From: Candidatus Competibacteraceae bacterium
GTDB lineage: Bacteria; Pseudomonadota; Gammaproteobacteria; Competibacterales; Competibacteraceae
Direction of reading: 5' to 3'
NCBI GenBank assembly: GCA_003527885.1
Contig: DPWB01000287.1
Coordinates: 1 to 11,269 of the forward strand
Length of the DNA stretch: 11,269 bases
Both the position numbers and the translations under genes were made by a program. Below are positions 1-7,558 of this stretch, in pieces. The notes beneath the pieces are model-generated. The model worked only from the letters and a program-made list of their open reading frames with translations. It searched no databases and was not told the DNA's origin. Each line of letters opens with the position of its first letter. The first letter of the stretch is position 1.

Positions 1-2184
1 GTGCTCGCCGTCTTCATGCCCCCCGACGAGGTCGGCGACATCCTCGGCATCACCGCGATGGGCAACGAGGGTGCCCAGTGGATCGGCGCGTCGCCGTTCT
101 CCAGCCTCCCGCACTTCCTGCAGAACCTCGGCGACGGCACCTACGCCCACTCCGGCTCGCTCGCGATCCGGGCGTCGGTCGCCGCCGGGGTCAACATCAC
201 CTACAAGCTGCTCTACAACGACGCCGTGGCGATGACCGGCGGCCAGCCGCACGACGGCGAGTTGACCGTGCCGATCATCGCGCGCCAGCTCGCCGCCGAG
301 GGGGTGCGGCGGATCGCGATCGTCACCGACGAGCCCGACAAATATGCCGACCGCCAAGGCATCGCGCCGGAGGTGCCGGTCTATCACCGCGATCGACTGG
401 ACGCCGTGCAGCGCGAATTGCGCGAGCGGCCCGGCGTGACCGTTATCGTCTACGATCAGACCTGCGCGGCGGAAAAGCGCCGCCGCCGCAAGCGCGGCAA
501 GCTGGCCGACCCGCCGCTGCGGGTGGTGATCAACGAGGCGGTTTGCGAAGGCTGCGGCGATTGCAGCGAAAAATCCAACTGCATGGCGGTGGTGCCGGTC
601 GAAACCGAATTCGGCCGCAAGCGCGCCATCGACCAATCGAGCTGCAACAAGGATTTCTCCTGTCTGAAAGGTTTTTGCCCGTCCTTCGTCACGGTCGAGG
701 GTGGCCGGTTGCGCCGGGGCAAAGGCGTCGGCGCGGCCGATTTTTCCGATTTGCCCGAGCCGCGGATCCCGACGCTGGAGGAACCTTGGGGCATTCTGGT
801 GACCGGCGTGGGCGGCACCGGCGTCATCACCATCGGCGCGCTGTTGGGGATGGCGGCGCATTTGGAGGGCAAGGGCGTGTCGGTGCTCGACATGGCGGGA
901 CTCGCCCAAAAAGGCGGCGCGGTGTGGTCGCACGTCCGCTTCGCCGACCGGCAAGAGCGCTTGTTCGCCGCGCGGGTGGCCGCCGGCGAGGCCGACGCCG
1001 TGATCGGCTGCGATCTGGTGGTCTCCGCCAGCGACGAATCGCTCGCCAAGATGCGCGATGGCTTCACCCGCGCGGTGATCAACAGCACGCGCTCGGTCAC
1101 CAGCGAATTCGTGCGCGGCTTCGCGGCCCAGGCCAAGACCGGCGATGTCACCGCCCATCCCGACCCGCAATTTCCGCTGGCGGCGATGGAGCAGCAAATC
1201 GACGAGGCGACGGGCGGGCGGGCCGAGTTTCTCGACGCCAGCCGCACCGCCACCGCCTTGCTCGGCGACGCCATCGCCACCAACCTGTTCATGTTGGGCT
1301 ACGCTTGGCAGCGCGGCTGGGTGCCGGTGTCGGCCGAGGCGATCCTGCGGGCCATCGAGATCAACGGTTCCGCCGTCGAGATGAACCGGCTGGCCTTTCA
1401 GTGGGGCCGCCGCGCCGCGCACGACCCGCAAGCGGTGGCGCGAGCCGCCACGCCCGCCGGCGATACGCCAGAGCACCGGCGGTTGTCGCAGGCGCTGGAC
1501 GAGGTGATCGCGCGCCGCGTCGAGCATCTGACCGCCTATCAAAACGCCGCCTACGCGCGCCGTTACCGGACGCTGGTCGAGCGGGCGCGCCACGCCGAGG
1601 CGACCGTCGCTCCGGGGGTAGCGCTGTTGGCCGAGGCGGTCGCGCGCGGCTATCACAAGCTGCTCGCCTACAAAGACGAATTCGAGGTCGCGCGCCTGTA
1701 CGCCGAAAGCGATTTTCTCCGGCAGATCGACGCGCAATTCGAGGGCGATTACACGCTGAAATTCCACCTCGCGCCGCCGCTGTGGGCCAAGCCCGACCCA
1801 GTGACCGGCATCGCGACCAAGCGCCGTTATGGGCCGTACATGATGGCGGCGTTTCGCGGCTTGGCGAAGCTGCGCTTTTTGCGTAATAGTCCGCTCGATC
1901 CATTCCGCTACAGCGCCGAACGCCAGCGCGATCTCGAACTGATCGCCGAGTACGAGCGGACGCTGGAGGAAGTTCTGGCCCATCTGCGGCCCGACAATCT
2001 GGAAACCGCCGTCGAACTGGCGGCGCTGCCGCAGGGGATGCGCGGTTACGGTCACATCAAGGCGCGTTACGTCGAGCGCGCCCGCCAGCGGCGCAAAGCG
2101 TTGTTGGGTGCTTTCCACCAACGACGCCCGGCCGCTGCCGGCGTCGGGTCGCCCGTCGAGCGAGAGGTCGCGTTGACCGGATGA
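1..2184 (+). CDS. Indolepyruvate:ferredoxin oxidoreductase, fused alpha/beta type, 5'-truncated
   Basis: This enzyme oxidatively decarboxylates aryl-2-oxo acids such as indolepyruvate to acyl-CoA, reducing ferredoxin, in the cytoplasm. The frame is open from the window edge, so the GTG at 1 is not a real start. The 727 residues visible are the C-terminal part of a family of roughly 1150-1190 residues. In order they show: the end of the thiamine-diphosphate domain, with GDG at 44-46 and the NITYKLLYND/AVAMTGGQ block at about 66-80; a ferredoxin-like region with Cys 182, 185, 188, 194, 215, 221 and 226; the gamma-type oxidoreductase domain from about 264 (GVGGTGVITIG, then AGLAQKGGAVWSHVRF); and an Arg-rich C-terminal domain (about 490-700) like that of fused bacterial IOR proteins. 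Codon use changes sharply near position 340. The next gene is an amino acid dehydrogenase, which could supply 2-oxo acids. The family is clear; the exact substrate is inferred. Confidence 0.93.
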   Translation: MLAVFMPPDEVGDILGITAMGNEGAQWIGASPFSSLPHFLQNLGDGTYAHSGSLAIRASVAAGVNITYKLLYNDAVAMTGGQPHDGELTVPIIARQLAAEGVRRIAIVTDEPDKYADRQGIAPEVPVYHRDRLDAVQRELRERPGVTVIVYDQTCAAEKRRRRKRGKLADPPLRVVINEAVCEGCGDCSEKSNCMAVVPVETEFGRKRAIDQSSCNKDFSCLKGFCPSFVTVEGGRLRRGKGVGAADFSDLPEPRIPTLEEPWGILVTGVGGTGVITIGALLGMAAHLEGKGVSVLDMAGLAQKGGAVWSHVRFADRQERLFAARVAAGEADAVIGCDLVVSASDESLAKMRDGFTRAVINSTRSVTSEFVRGFAAQAKTGDVTAHPDPQFPLAAMEQQIDEATGGRAEFLDASRTATALLGDAIATNLFMLGYAWQRGWVPVSAEAILRAIEINGSAVEMNRLAFQWGRRAAHDPQAVARAATPAGDTPEHRRLSQALDEVIARRVEHLTAYQNAAYARRYRTLVERARHAEATVAPGVALLAEAVARGYHKLLAYKDEFEVARLYAESDFLRQIDAQFEGDYTLKFHLAPPLWAKPDPVTGIATKRRYGPYMMAAFRGLAKLRFLRNSPLDPFRYSAERQRDLELIAEYERTLEEVLAHLRPDNLETAVELAALPQGMRGYGHIKARYVERARQRRKALLGAFHQRRPAAAGVGSPVEREVALTG

Positions 2185-2202
2185 GCCGAACGACCGCTGT
2201 CG

Positions 2203-2222
2203 CGCGCGGCGTTGACCGCGCG
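2203..2222 (+). other. GC-rich hairpin after the oxidoreductase gene
   Basis: There is a perfect 7-bp inverted repeat, CGCGCGG and CCGCGCG, around a 6-base loop (CGTTGA), 18 bases after the stop codon. No T-run follows, so it is at best a weak or factor-assisted terminator or an RNA-processing site. Chance formation is plausible in such GC-rich DNA. The rest of the 151-base gap shows no clear promoter. Confidence 0.3.
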
Positions 2223-2324
2223 GCGCAGATCGAACCATAACCTTGAACCCGATGGCCGCTCGCTCCGTCCTCTCGGCCAAAAGCCGGGGTCGGGGCGGGC
2301 GGTTCGTTGTCACCATCCTTACCC

Positions 2325-2330
2325 AGGAGA
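2325..2330 (+). promoter_or_regulatory. Ribosome binding site fixing the dehydrogenase start
   Basis: AGGAGA lies 5 bases before the ATG at 2336. The frame stays open upstream to an ATG at 2243, but that start has no Shine-Dalgarno sequence and its extra residues do not resemble the family. Starting at 2336 places the two conserved lysines at residues 68 and 80, the numbering of classical Bacillus leucine dehydrogenases. Confidence 0.8.
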
Positions 2331-2335
2331 CAGAC

Positions 2336-3388
<1,053 letters not shown>

Positions 3389-3396
3389 GCGGCCGT

Positions 3397-3424
3397 CGGA
3401 CGCGCCGTCAAACGTTTTCGTCCG
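3397..3424 (+). other. Possible weak hairpin after the dehydrogenase
   Basis: A 6-bp inverted repeat (CGGACG/CGTCCG) with a 16-base loop lies 8 bases after the dehydrogenase stop codon. It has no T-run and could be chance. The remaining gap up to 3508 shows no recognisable promoter that I would defend. Confidence 0.2.
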
Positions 3425-3508
3425 TGGCGGCGAGGGTGTGCGCGGAAGAATTGAAGGGCCAGCCAGGAATTGGTTTGGGCTATTCTTTCCTGACGCTTGC
3501 TCAATCCG

Positions 3509-3518
3509 AAGGAAAGAG
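3509..3518 (+). promoter_or_regulatory. Ribosome binding site fixing the DUF350 start
   Basis: AAGGAAAGAG lies a few bases before the ATG at 3523. The frame is open back to 3424, but the hydrophobic DUF350 protein begins naturally at 3523, so this site decides the start. Confidence 0.7.
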
Positions 3519-3522
3519 ATTC

Positions 3523-3927
3523 ATGCTGACCCAATCCCTGGCCGGCTTGCCGGCGTTCTTGGCGTATTTTGCTGCCGCCGTCGGCCTGTTCGCGCTGTTT
3601 GTCCTGATGTATATCGGCCTCACGCCCTATCGCGAACTGACGCTGATCCGCCAGGGCAATCCGGCGGCGGCGGCCAGCCTGAGCGGCGCGATGTTGGGGT
3701 TTGTATTGCCGCTGGCCAGCGCCATCGCCCACAGCGTCAGTCTGCTGGATATGGTGGTCTGGGGCGTGATCGCCCTGGTGGTGCAACTGCTGGTTTTTCT
3801 GGCGGCGCGGCTGTTGCTGCCGGAACTGGCGCGCGATATTCCCGCCGGCAAGGTCGCGCCCGGCGTGTTTCTCGGCGCGCTGTCGCTGGCGGTCGGGGTG
3901 CTCAACGCCGCTTGCATGACTTACTGA
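3523..3927 (+). CDS. DUF350 family inner-membrane protein (YjfL-like)
   Basis: This 134-residue protein is almost wholly hydrophobic, with about four membrane segments (roughly residues 8-30, 47-67, 72-92 and 108-130). It is close to the length of E. coli YjfL (about 132 residues). The sequence between helices 1 and 2, TPYRELTLIRQGN, followed by LGFVLPLASAIAHSVSLLD, is the conserved DUF350 block. The family sits in the inner membrane and its biochemical function is not established; members are often found in stress-related or envelope gene clusters. It probably forms its own transcript: it starts 134 bases after the dehydrogenase and ends at a likely terminator that overlaps the convergent kinase gene. 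Family assignment is strong; the role is unknown. Confidence 0.88.
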   Translation: MLTQSLAGLPAFLAYFAAAVGLFALFVLMYIGLTPYRELTLIRQGNPAAAASLSGAMLGFVLPLASAIAHSVSLLDMVVWGVIALVVQLLVFLAARLLLPELARDIPAGKVAPGVFLGALSLAVGVLNAACMTY

Positions 3928-3946
3928 GCGGTCACGGCGTTGAAGA

Positions 3947-3990
3947 CGGAGGCCAAAGCTCGTCCCGCTTTAGTTCGGCGTCCGTTTTTT
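3947..3990 (+). terminator. Probable rho-independent terminator of the DUF350 gene
   Basis: CGGAGGCC (3947-3954) pairs with GGCGTCCG (3977-3984) with one mismatch. Inside it AAAGC pairs with GCTTT around a 7-base loop, leaving a 5-base bulge on the 3' arm. Six T residues (3985-3990) follow directly. The structure starts 20 bases after the DUF350 stop codon and overlaps the final codons of the convergent kinase gene, whose Lys-Lys pair is encoded by the T-run on the other strand. Confidence 0.55.
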
Positions 3991-4905
3991 CAGGCGGAAG
4001 TACGCTGCTTTCAGGCGGAGGTACGCTGCTTTCAGGTGGGAGGATGCCAGACTGGCAAGGTGCGGGAGGAGCGGTCGCGTTGGCGAGAGTTCCGGCTTGG
4101 TGGCCACCGGCTGACTAGCTAGCTGCTCCAAGGCCCGTATCAGTTCCTCGCTGCTGGCAAAGCGGTTGGCGGGATCTTTGGCCAGTAGCCGATCGATGAT
4201 CGGCTGGAAACGGCCAAACGGCGCTTCCAGGATCGGCGTCGGACCTTTGATGTGCAGCATGGCGGTTTCGAAAGCGTCCGCGCCCTGATAGGGCCGGGTT
4301 CCGGTCAGCATTTCGTAGAACACCACGCCCAGGCTGTACAAGTCGCTGCGCGCGTCCACCGGCTTGGCGAGCGCCTGTTCGGGACTCATGTAATTGGGTG
4401 TTCCGATCCGCCAGCCGACGGCGGTCAACTGGGTTTTATCTTCCAGGTTCTTGGCGATGCCGAAATCGGACAGCACCGCCGTTTCTGAGTTGCGGAACAT
4501 GATGTTGGCGGGTTTGATATCGCGGTGGATGCAGTTTTGCTGGTGGGCGCAGCCCAGCGCTTGCGCGATTTGCCGCAGGATATTCACGGCTTGCTCCGGG
4601 CTCAGGCCCGTCTTGATGCGCTCCTTTAAAGTGGCGCCTTCCAGGTATTCCATCGCGATGTAGAACAGCTCTTCGTGGTTGCCCGCATCGAAGATGGTGA
4701 CGACATTTGGGTGGCCCAGTTTGCCGATGATGCGGGCTTCCTTGATGAAGCGCTGGGTGAAGGTGGCATCGTCGGCCAAGCGGGGGCTGAGAATCTTCAG
4801 CGCCACGGGCCGTTCGAGCGATTCCTGAACGCCCAGGTAGACGGTGGACATGGCGCCTTTGCCGATGGCTTTTTCGATCCGGTAGCCGGGAATCTGGATT
4901 TCCAT
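3970..4905 (-). CDS. Hanks-type serine/threonine protein kinase, soluble, short C-terminal tail
   Basis: This 311-residue protein is a complete eukaryotic-like Ser/Thr kinase that phosphorylates proteins using ATP. The domain runs from about residue 8 to 265: glycine loop GKGAMSTVY (15-23), VALK with Lys37, helix C Glu56, HRDIKPAN with catalytic Asp129 and Asn134, DFG with Asp147, and GTPNYMSPEQ in the activation segment. All catalytic residues are present. There is no transmembrane helix or extracellular sensor, unlike PknB-type kinases. After a Pro-containing linker the protein ends in a basic amphipathic segment made of a repeated heptad (KAAYLRL, KAAYFRL), encoded by a 21-bp tandem duplication. 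It is divergent from the VWA lipoprotein gene across 161 bases, so shared control is possible. Its ribosome site is weak. Its substrate is unknown; the nearby sigma factor, VWA protein and response regulator are candidates only by proximity. Confidence 0.93.
   Translation of the reverse strand: MEIQIPGYRIEKAIGKGAMSTVYLGVQESLERPVALKILSPRLADDATFTQRFIKEARIIGKLGHPNVVTIFDAGNHEELFYIAMEYLEGATLKERIKTGLSPEQAVNILRQIAQALGCAHQQNCIHRDIKPANIMFRNSETAVLSDFGIAKNLEDKTQLTAVGWRIGTPNYMSPEQALAKPVDARSDLYSLGVVFYEMLTGTRPYQGADAFETAMLHIKGPTPILEAPFGRFQPIIDRLLAKDPANRFASSEELIRALEQLASQPVATKPELSPTRPLLPHLASLASSHLKAAYLRLKAAYFRLKKRTPN
3991..4032. repeat. 21-bp tandem duplication in the kinase 3' end
   Basis: Two adjacent 21-base units (3991-4011 and 4012-4032) differ at one base (GGAAG versus GGAGG), and a partial third copy begins at 4033 (CAGGTGGG). 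The period is a multiple of three, so each unit adds exactly one heptad of the amphipathic tail. A recent in-frame duplication is the simplest explanation. Confidence 0.8.
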
Positions 4906-5066
4906 GAAATTGAGTATCTTGTACGGGATTTGCGTCGTGCAATCCCATAAATAATGGGCTAGGCTCGCGCAAACAGCAAGCCGGTTTCCGGGCGGACGGT
5001 TAACCCCATTTTAGCGGCCGTGACGTTTGTAGCGGTGAATTCCAAAATCGTCGCGAGGTCCAGCTT
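4906..5066. promoter_or_regulatory. Divergent intergenic region between kinase and VWA lipoprotein
   Basis: These 161 bases must contain the promoters of both divergent genes. The AT-rich spot at 4944-4958 is a small palindrome, CCCAT-AAATA-ATGGG, placed 39 bases from the kinase start. It could be an operator or part of a promoter. No convincing paired -35/-10 hexamers were found for either strand. GAGGT at 5055-5059 is a suitable ribosome site for the ATG at 5067. Confidence 0.4.
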
Positions 5067-6881
5067 ATGTCGAAGTCATTGTGGTATGCGCTCCTTATCG
5101 CCGGCCTGTTGGTGGGATGTTCGCCCAGCGAGAAACGGTCTGGGGGCGTCGGTGCGACCGAGAGTCCGGCGCGCTCGGCCAGCGGCGCTGTCCGACTGCA
5201 CGGGGAGGCGCGTGACTCCCCGCTGAACCTCCAGTCGCCGCAAGCCCCGGCGATCATGGCCTCGCCCTCGCCCGCAGCGGCCCACCCGCCCGCCGCCATA
5301 TTAAAAGAGCGCCCGAATGCGGAGGCCAAGATGGCTCCCGTATTCGGCGGGCGAGCCGAACGGGCAAAAGCCGCTCTGGAACTGGATGCGCTACGCGCCC
5401 CCAGCCAACCGACCGACCGGGAAAACTACGCTTCCATCGAGGAAAATCCGGTCAAACGGGCCGCCGAGCAGCCGGTTTCGACTTTCAGCATCGACGTGGA
5501 TACCGGCTCCTACGCCAACGTCCGCCGTTTTCTCAACAACGGCCAACTGCCGCCGCGCGACGCCGTGCGGGTCGAGGAGCTGATCAATTATTTCGATTAC
5601 GACTATCCGCTGCCCGACGGCCGCCAGCCGCCGTTTCGCGTCAACACCGAACTGGCGGCGACGCCGTGGAATCCGAAAACCCTGCTGCTGGCGGTCGGCA
5701 TCAAGGGTTACGATTTGCCGAAAACCAAGCTCCCGCCGGCCAATCTGGTGTTTCTGATCGACGTGTCTGGCTCGATGAGCGCGCCCGACAAGCTGGAGCT
5801 GCTCAAGCCGGCCTTGAAGTTGCTGGTCAAGCAGTTACGGCCCGAGGACAAGGTGGCGATCGCGGTTTACGCCGGCGCGGCGGGGCTGGTGCTGGAACCG
5901 ACTTCCGGCGGCCAAAAGGCCAAGATCGAGGCGGCGCTGGATCGGTTGAGCGCCGGCGGTTCCACCAACGGCGGAGCCGGCATTCAACTGGCCTACACTC
6001 TGGCGCGCGACGGTTTCGTGGCGGGCGGCGTCAACCGGGTGATTCTGGCCACCGACGGCGATTTCAATGTCGGCACCGTCAACTTCGAGGCGTTGAAAAA
6101 CTTGGTGGAAACCCAGCGCAAGAGCGGTATTGCCCTGACCACGCTCGGTTTTGGCGCCGGTAATTACAACGACCGCCTGATGGAGCAGTTGGCCGACGCC
6201 GGCAACGGCAACTACGCCTATGTCGATACCTTGCAGGAGGCCAACAAAGTGCTGGTGGAGCAGATGAGCGCCACGCTGTTGACCATCGCCAAGGACGTGA
6301 AAATCCAGGTCGAGTTCAATCCCGCGTCAGTCGAGGAATACCGGCTGATCGGTTACGAAAACCGGGTCTTGCGGCGCGAGGATTTCAACAACGACGCGGT
6401 GGATGCGGGCGACATCGGCGCCGGCCATACCGTGACGGCCCTGTACGAGATCGCCTTGAAAGGCAGCGGCGGGAGCCTGACCGAGCCGCTGCGGTACGCG
6501 GAACCCGCCAAGCCGGACAGCGCGGCGCGCGGCGGGGAAATCGCCTTCCTGCGGCTGCGCTACAAGCAGCCGGACAGTGACGCCAGCCAGTTGCAGGAAT
6601 GGCCGATCCGGCGCGATCGGGCGAGCGAGGGCGGCGAGCGGGCCAGCGACCGTTTCCGCTTCGCGGCGGCGGTGGCGGGTTTCGGACAGCTCTTGCGCGG
6701 CGGCCGGCATACCCCCTCGTTCGGCTACGATGAGGTGTTGGCGCTGGCCAGAGGCGCGCGTGGCGCCGATCCTTTCGGCTACCGGGGTGAGTTCCTGACC
6801 TTGGTCGGGTTGGCGCGGTCGCTCGATCCCGGCAAAATCGATCCCGGCAAAACCGCCGAAACGGCACAGGCGATCCGCTGA
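5067..6881 (+). CDS. von Willebrand factor A domain lipoprotein (YfbK-like)
   Basis: The 604-residue product begins with a lipoprotein signal: hydrophobic LWYALLIAGLLVG then Cys18, so it is probably lipid-anchored in the envelope. A Pro/Ala-rich linker (about 20-130) leads to the N-terminal VWA-associated domain (from about 139, FSIDVDTGSYANVRRFL). The VWA domain (about 225-400) has an intact metal-binding site: DVSGS with Asp232, Ser234 and Ser236, then Thr300 in GSTNGG, and Asp330 in ATDGD. The C-terminal part (about 410-590) matches DUF3520. Overall order and length resemble E. coli YfbK (about 575 residues). The family is thought to bind ligands or partner proteins through the metal site; no reaction is known. 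It precedes an ECF sigma factor gene by 110 bases in the same direction and is divergent from a Ser/Thr kinase gene, which suggests a sensory or assembly role. Its last codons contain a small tandem duplication. Confidence 0.92.
   Translation: MSKSLWYALLIAGLLVGCSPSEKRSGGVGATESPARSASGAVRLHGEARDSPLNLQSPQAPAIMASPSPAAAHPPAAILKERPNAEAKMAPVFGGRAERAKAALELDALRAPSQPTDRENYASIEENPVKRAAEQPVSTFSIDVDTGSYANVRRFLNNGQLPPRDAVRVEELINYFDYDYPLPDGRQPPFRVNTELAATPWNPKTLLLAVGIKGYDLPKTKLPPANLVFLIDVSGSMSAPDKLELLKPALKLLVKQLRPEDKVAIAVYAGAAGLVLEPTSGGQKAKIEAALDRLSAGGSTNGGAGIQLAYTLARDGFVAGGVNRVILATDGDFNVGTVNFEALKNLVETQRKSGIALTTLGFGAGNYNDRLMEQLADAGNGNYAYVDTLQEANKVLVEQMSATLLTIAKDVKIQVEFNPASVEEYRLIGYENRVLRREDFNNDAVDAGDIGAGHTVTALYEIALKGSGGSLTEPLRYAEPAKPDSAARGGEIAFLRLRYKQPDSDASQLQEWPIRRDRASEGGERASDRFRFAAAVAGFGQLLRGGRHTPSFGYDEVLALARGARGADPFGYRGEFLTLVGLARSLDPGKIDPGKTAETAQAIR
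6824..6853 (+). repeat. 15-bp tandem duplication near the VWA gene 3' end
   Basis: Two adjacent 15-base units (CGATCCCGGCAAAAT and CGATCCCGGCAAAAC) differ only at the last base. They encode DPGKI-DPGKT close to the C-terminus. The in-frame length suggests recent slippage without loss of function. Confidence 0.8.
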
Positions 6882-6928
6882 CCTATTGCCTCCCTTTTGA
6901 CAGCTGCGGGGGGACCGCGCGCCAAGGT

Positions 6929-6966
6929 GGCCGGCAGGGGAGGTTTTGCGGCCTTCCCTACCGGCT
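6929..6966 (+). other. Strong stem-loop between the VWA gene and the sigma factor gene
   Basis: CCGGCAGGGGAGG (6931-6943) pairs with CCTTCCCTACCGG (6952-6964) around an 8-base loop. There is one mismatch and one G-U pair, and two further outer pairs (6930/6965 and 6929/6966, the latter G-U) extend the stem. No T-run follows, so it is not a classical terminator. It ends 26 bases before the sigma factor start codon, where it could limit readthrough, stabilise an upstream mRNA end or affect translation of the sigma factor. Confidence 0.55.
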
Positions 6967-6991
6967 TCGCAACGGGTAAAGTGCCGGCCCC

Positions 6992-7558
6992 ATGCGAACC
7001 GACGACGATGCCGACGAAACCCTGATGCTGCGCTATCGAGATGGCGACGCCGGCGCGTTCGAACACCTTTACGCCCGCCATAAAGGTCCGCTGTATCGCT
7101 ACCTGTTGCGCCAGTGCGGCCAGCCGGCGGTGGCGGAAGAATTGTTTCAGGATATCTGGCTCAAGCTGATCGCCGCCCGTGGCGGCTATGCGGTGCAAGC
7201 CAAATTCAGCACCTGGCTCTACCGGATCGCCCATAACCGGCTGGTCGATCACTACCGCGCCAGCGCGCGAGGCCTGCCGCTGTCCTACGCCGACGACTGC
7301 CCGGAGTGGGAGAACATACCGGCCCCGGCAGGGGTCCAACCCGAAGTGTGGGACGACCGCCGCCGCCAGTCGGAACGCTTGTTGGCGTTGCTGGCGGAAT
7401 TGCCGGAAGCCCAGCGTGAAGCGCTGCTGTTGAAGGAAGAAGCCGGGCTGTCGCTGGAAGACATCGCCCAAGCCACCGGAACCGGCCGGGAAACCGTCAA
7501 AAGCCGCCTACGCTACGCGCTGGCCCGCCTGCGACACAGTCTGGGAGATCCGTCATGA
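6992..7558 (+). CDS. ECF-family RNA polymerase sigma factor (sigma-70 family)
   Basis: The 188-residue protein has the two-domain ECF layout and directs RNA polymerase to a dedicated promoter set. Region 2 spans about residues 12-89 (RYRDGDAGAFEHLY, AEELFQDIW, FSTWLYRIAHNRLVDHYR). A linker of about 35-40 residues follows, and region 4 (about 130-183) has the helix-turn-helix LSLEDIAQATGTGRETVKSRLRYALARLR. The acidic region 2.2 residues that contact the beta' subunit are present. The start is chosen because MRTDDDADETLMLRYRDGD is a typical ECF N-terminus; the Shine-Dalgarno signal is weak. The stop overlaps the start of the next gene (ATGA at 7555-7558), indicating translational coupling with a membrane partner. 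The upstream VWA lipoprotein gene is probably part of the same unit. The target regulon is unknown. Confidence 0.93.
   Translation: MRTDDDADETLMLRYRDGDAGAFEHLYARHKGPLYRYLLRQCGQPAVAEELFQDIWLKLIAARGGYAVQAKFSTWLYRIAHNRLVDHYRASARGLPLSYADDCPEWENIPAPAGVQPEVWDDRRRQSERLLALLAELPEAQREALLLKEEAGLSLEDIAQATGTGRETVKSRLRYALARLRHSLGDPS

Noticed and set aside
456..1292. Long open frame on the minus strand inside the oxidoreductase gene
   Set aside because: It lies wholly opposite a strongly recognised gene; its Ser/Pro/Ala-rich translation resembles no family and is typical of shadows in GC-rich DNA.
2243..2335. N-terminal extension of the dehydrogenase
   Set aside because: No ribosome site at 2243, the extra residues are basic and unlike the family, and the start at 2336 reproduces the standard lysine numbering.
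3438..4118. Gly/Ser-rich repeat protein reading (STLLSGG repeats) on the plus strand
   Set aside because: The repeats come from the 21-bp duplication at the kinase 3' end read in the opposite strand; the frame crosses DUF350 out of frame and has no ribosome site.
6897..6902. Perfect TTGACA -35 hexamer before the sigma factor gene
   Set aside because: The sequence 16-18 bases downstream is GC-rich and contains no -10 hexamer, so a housekeeping promoter is not supported.
6992..7558. ECF43-like sigma factor activated by Ser/Thr phosphorylation
   Set aside because: Those factors lack the acidic region 2.2 residues; here AEELFQD retains them, so the sigma factor should bind RNA polymerase without phosphorylation.
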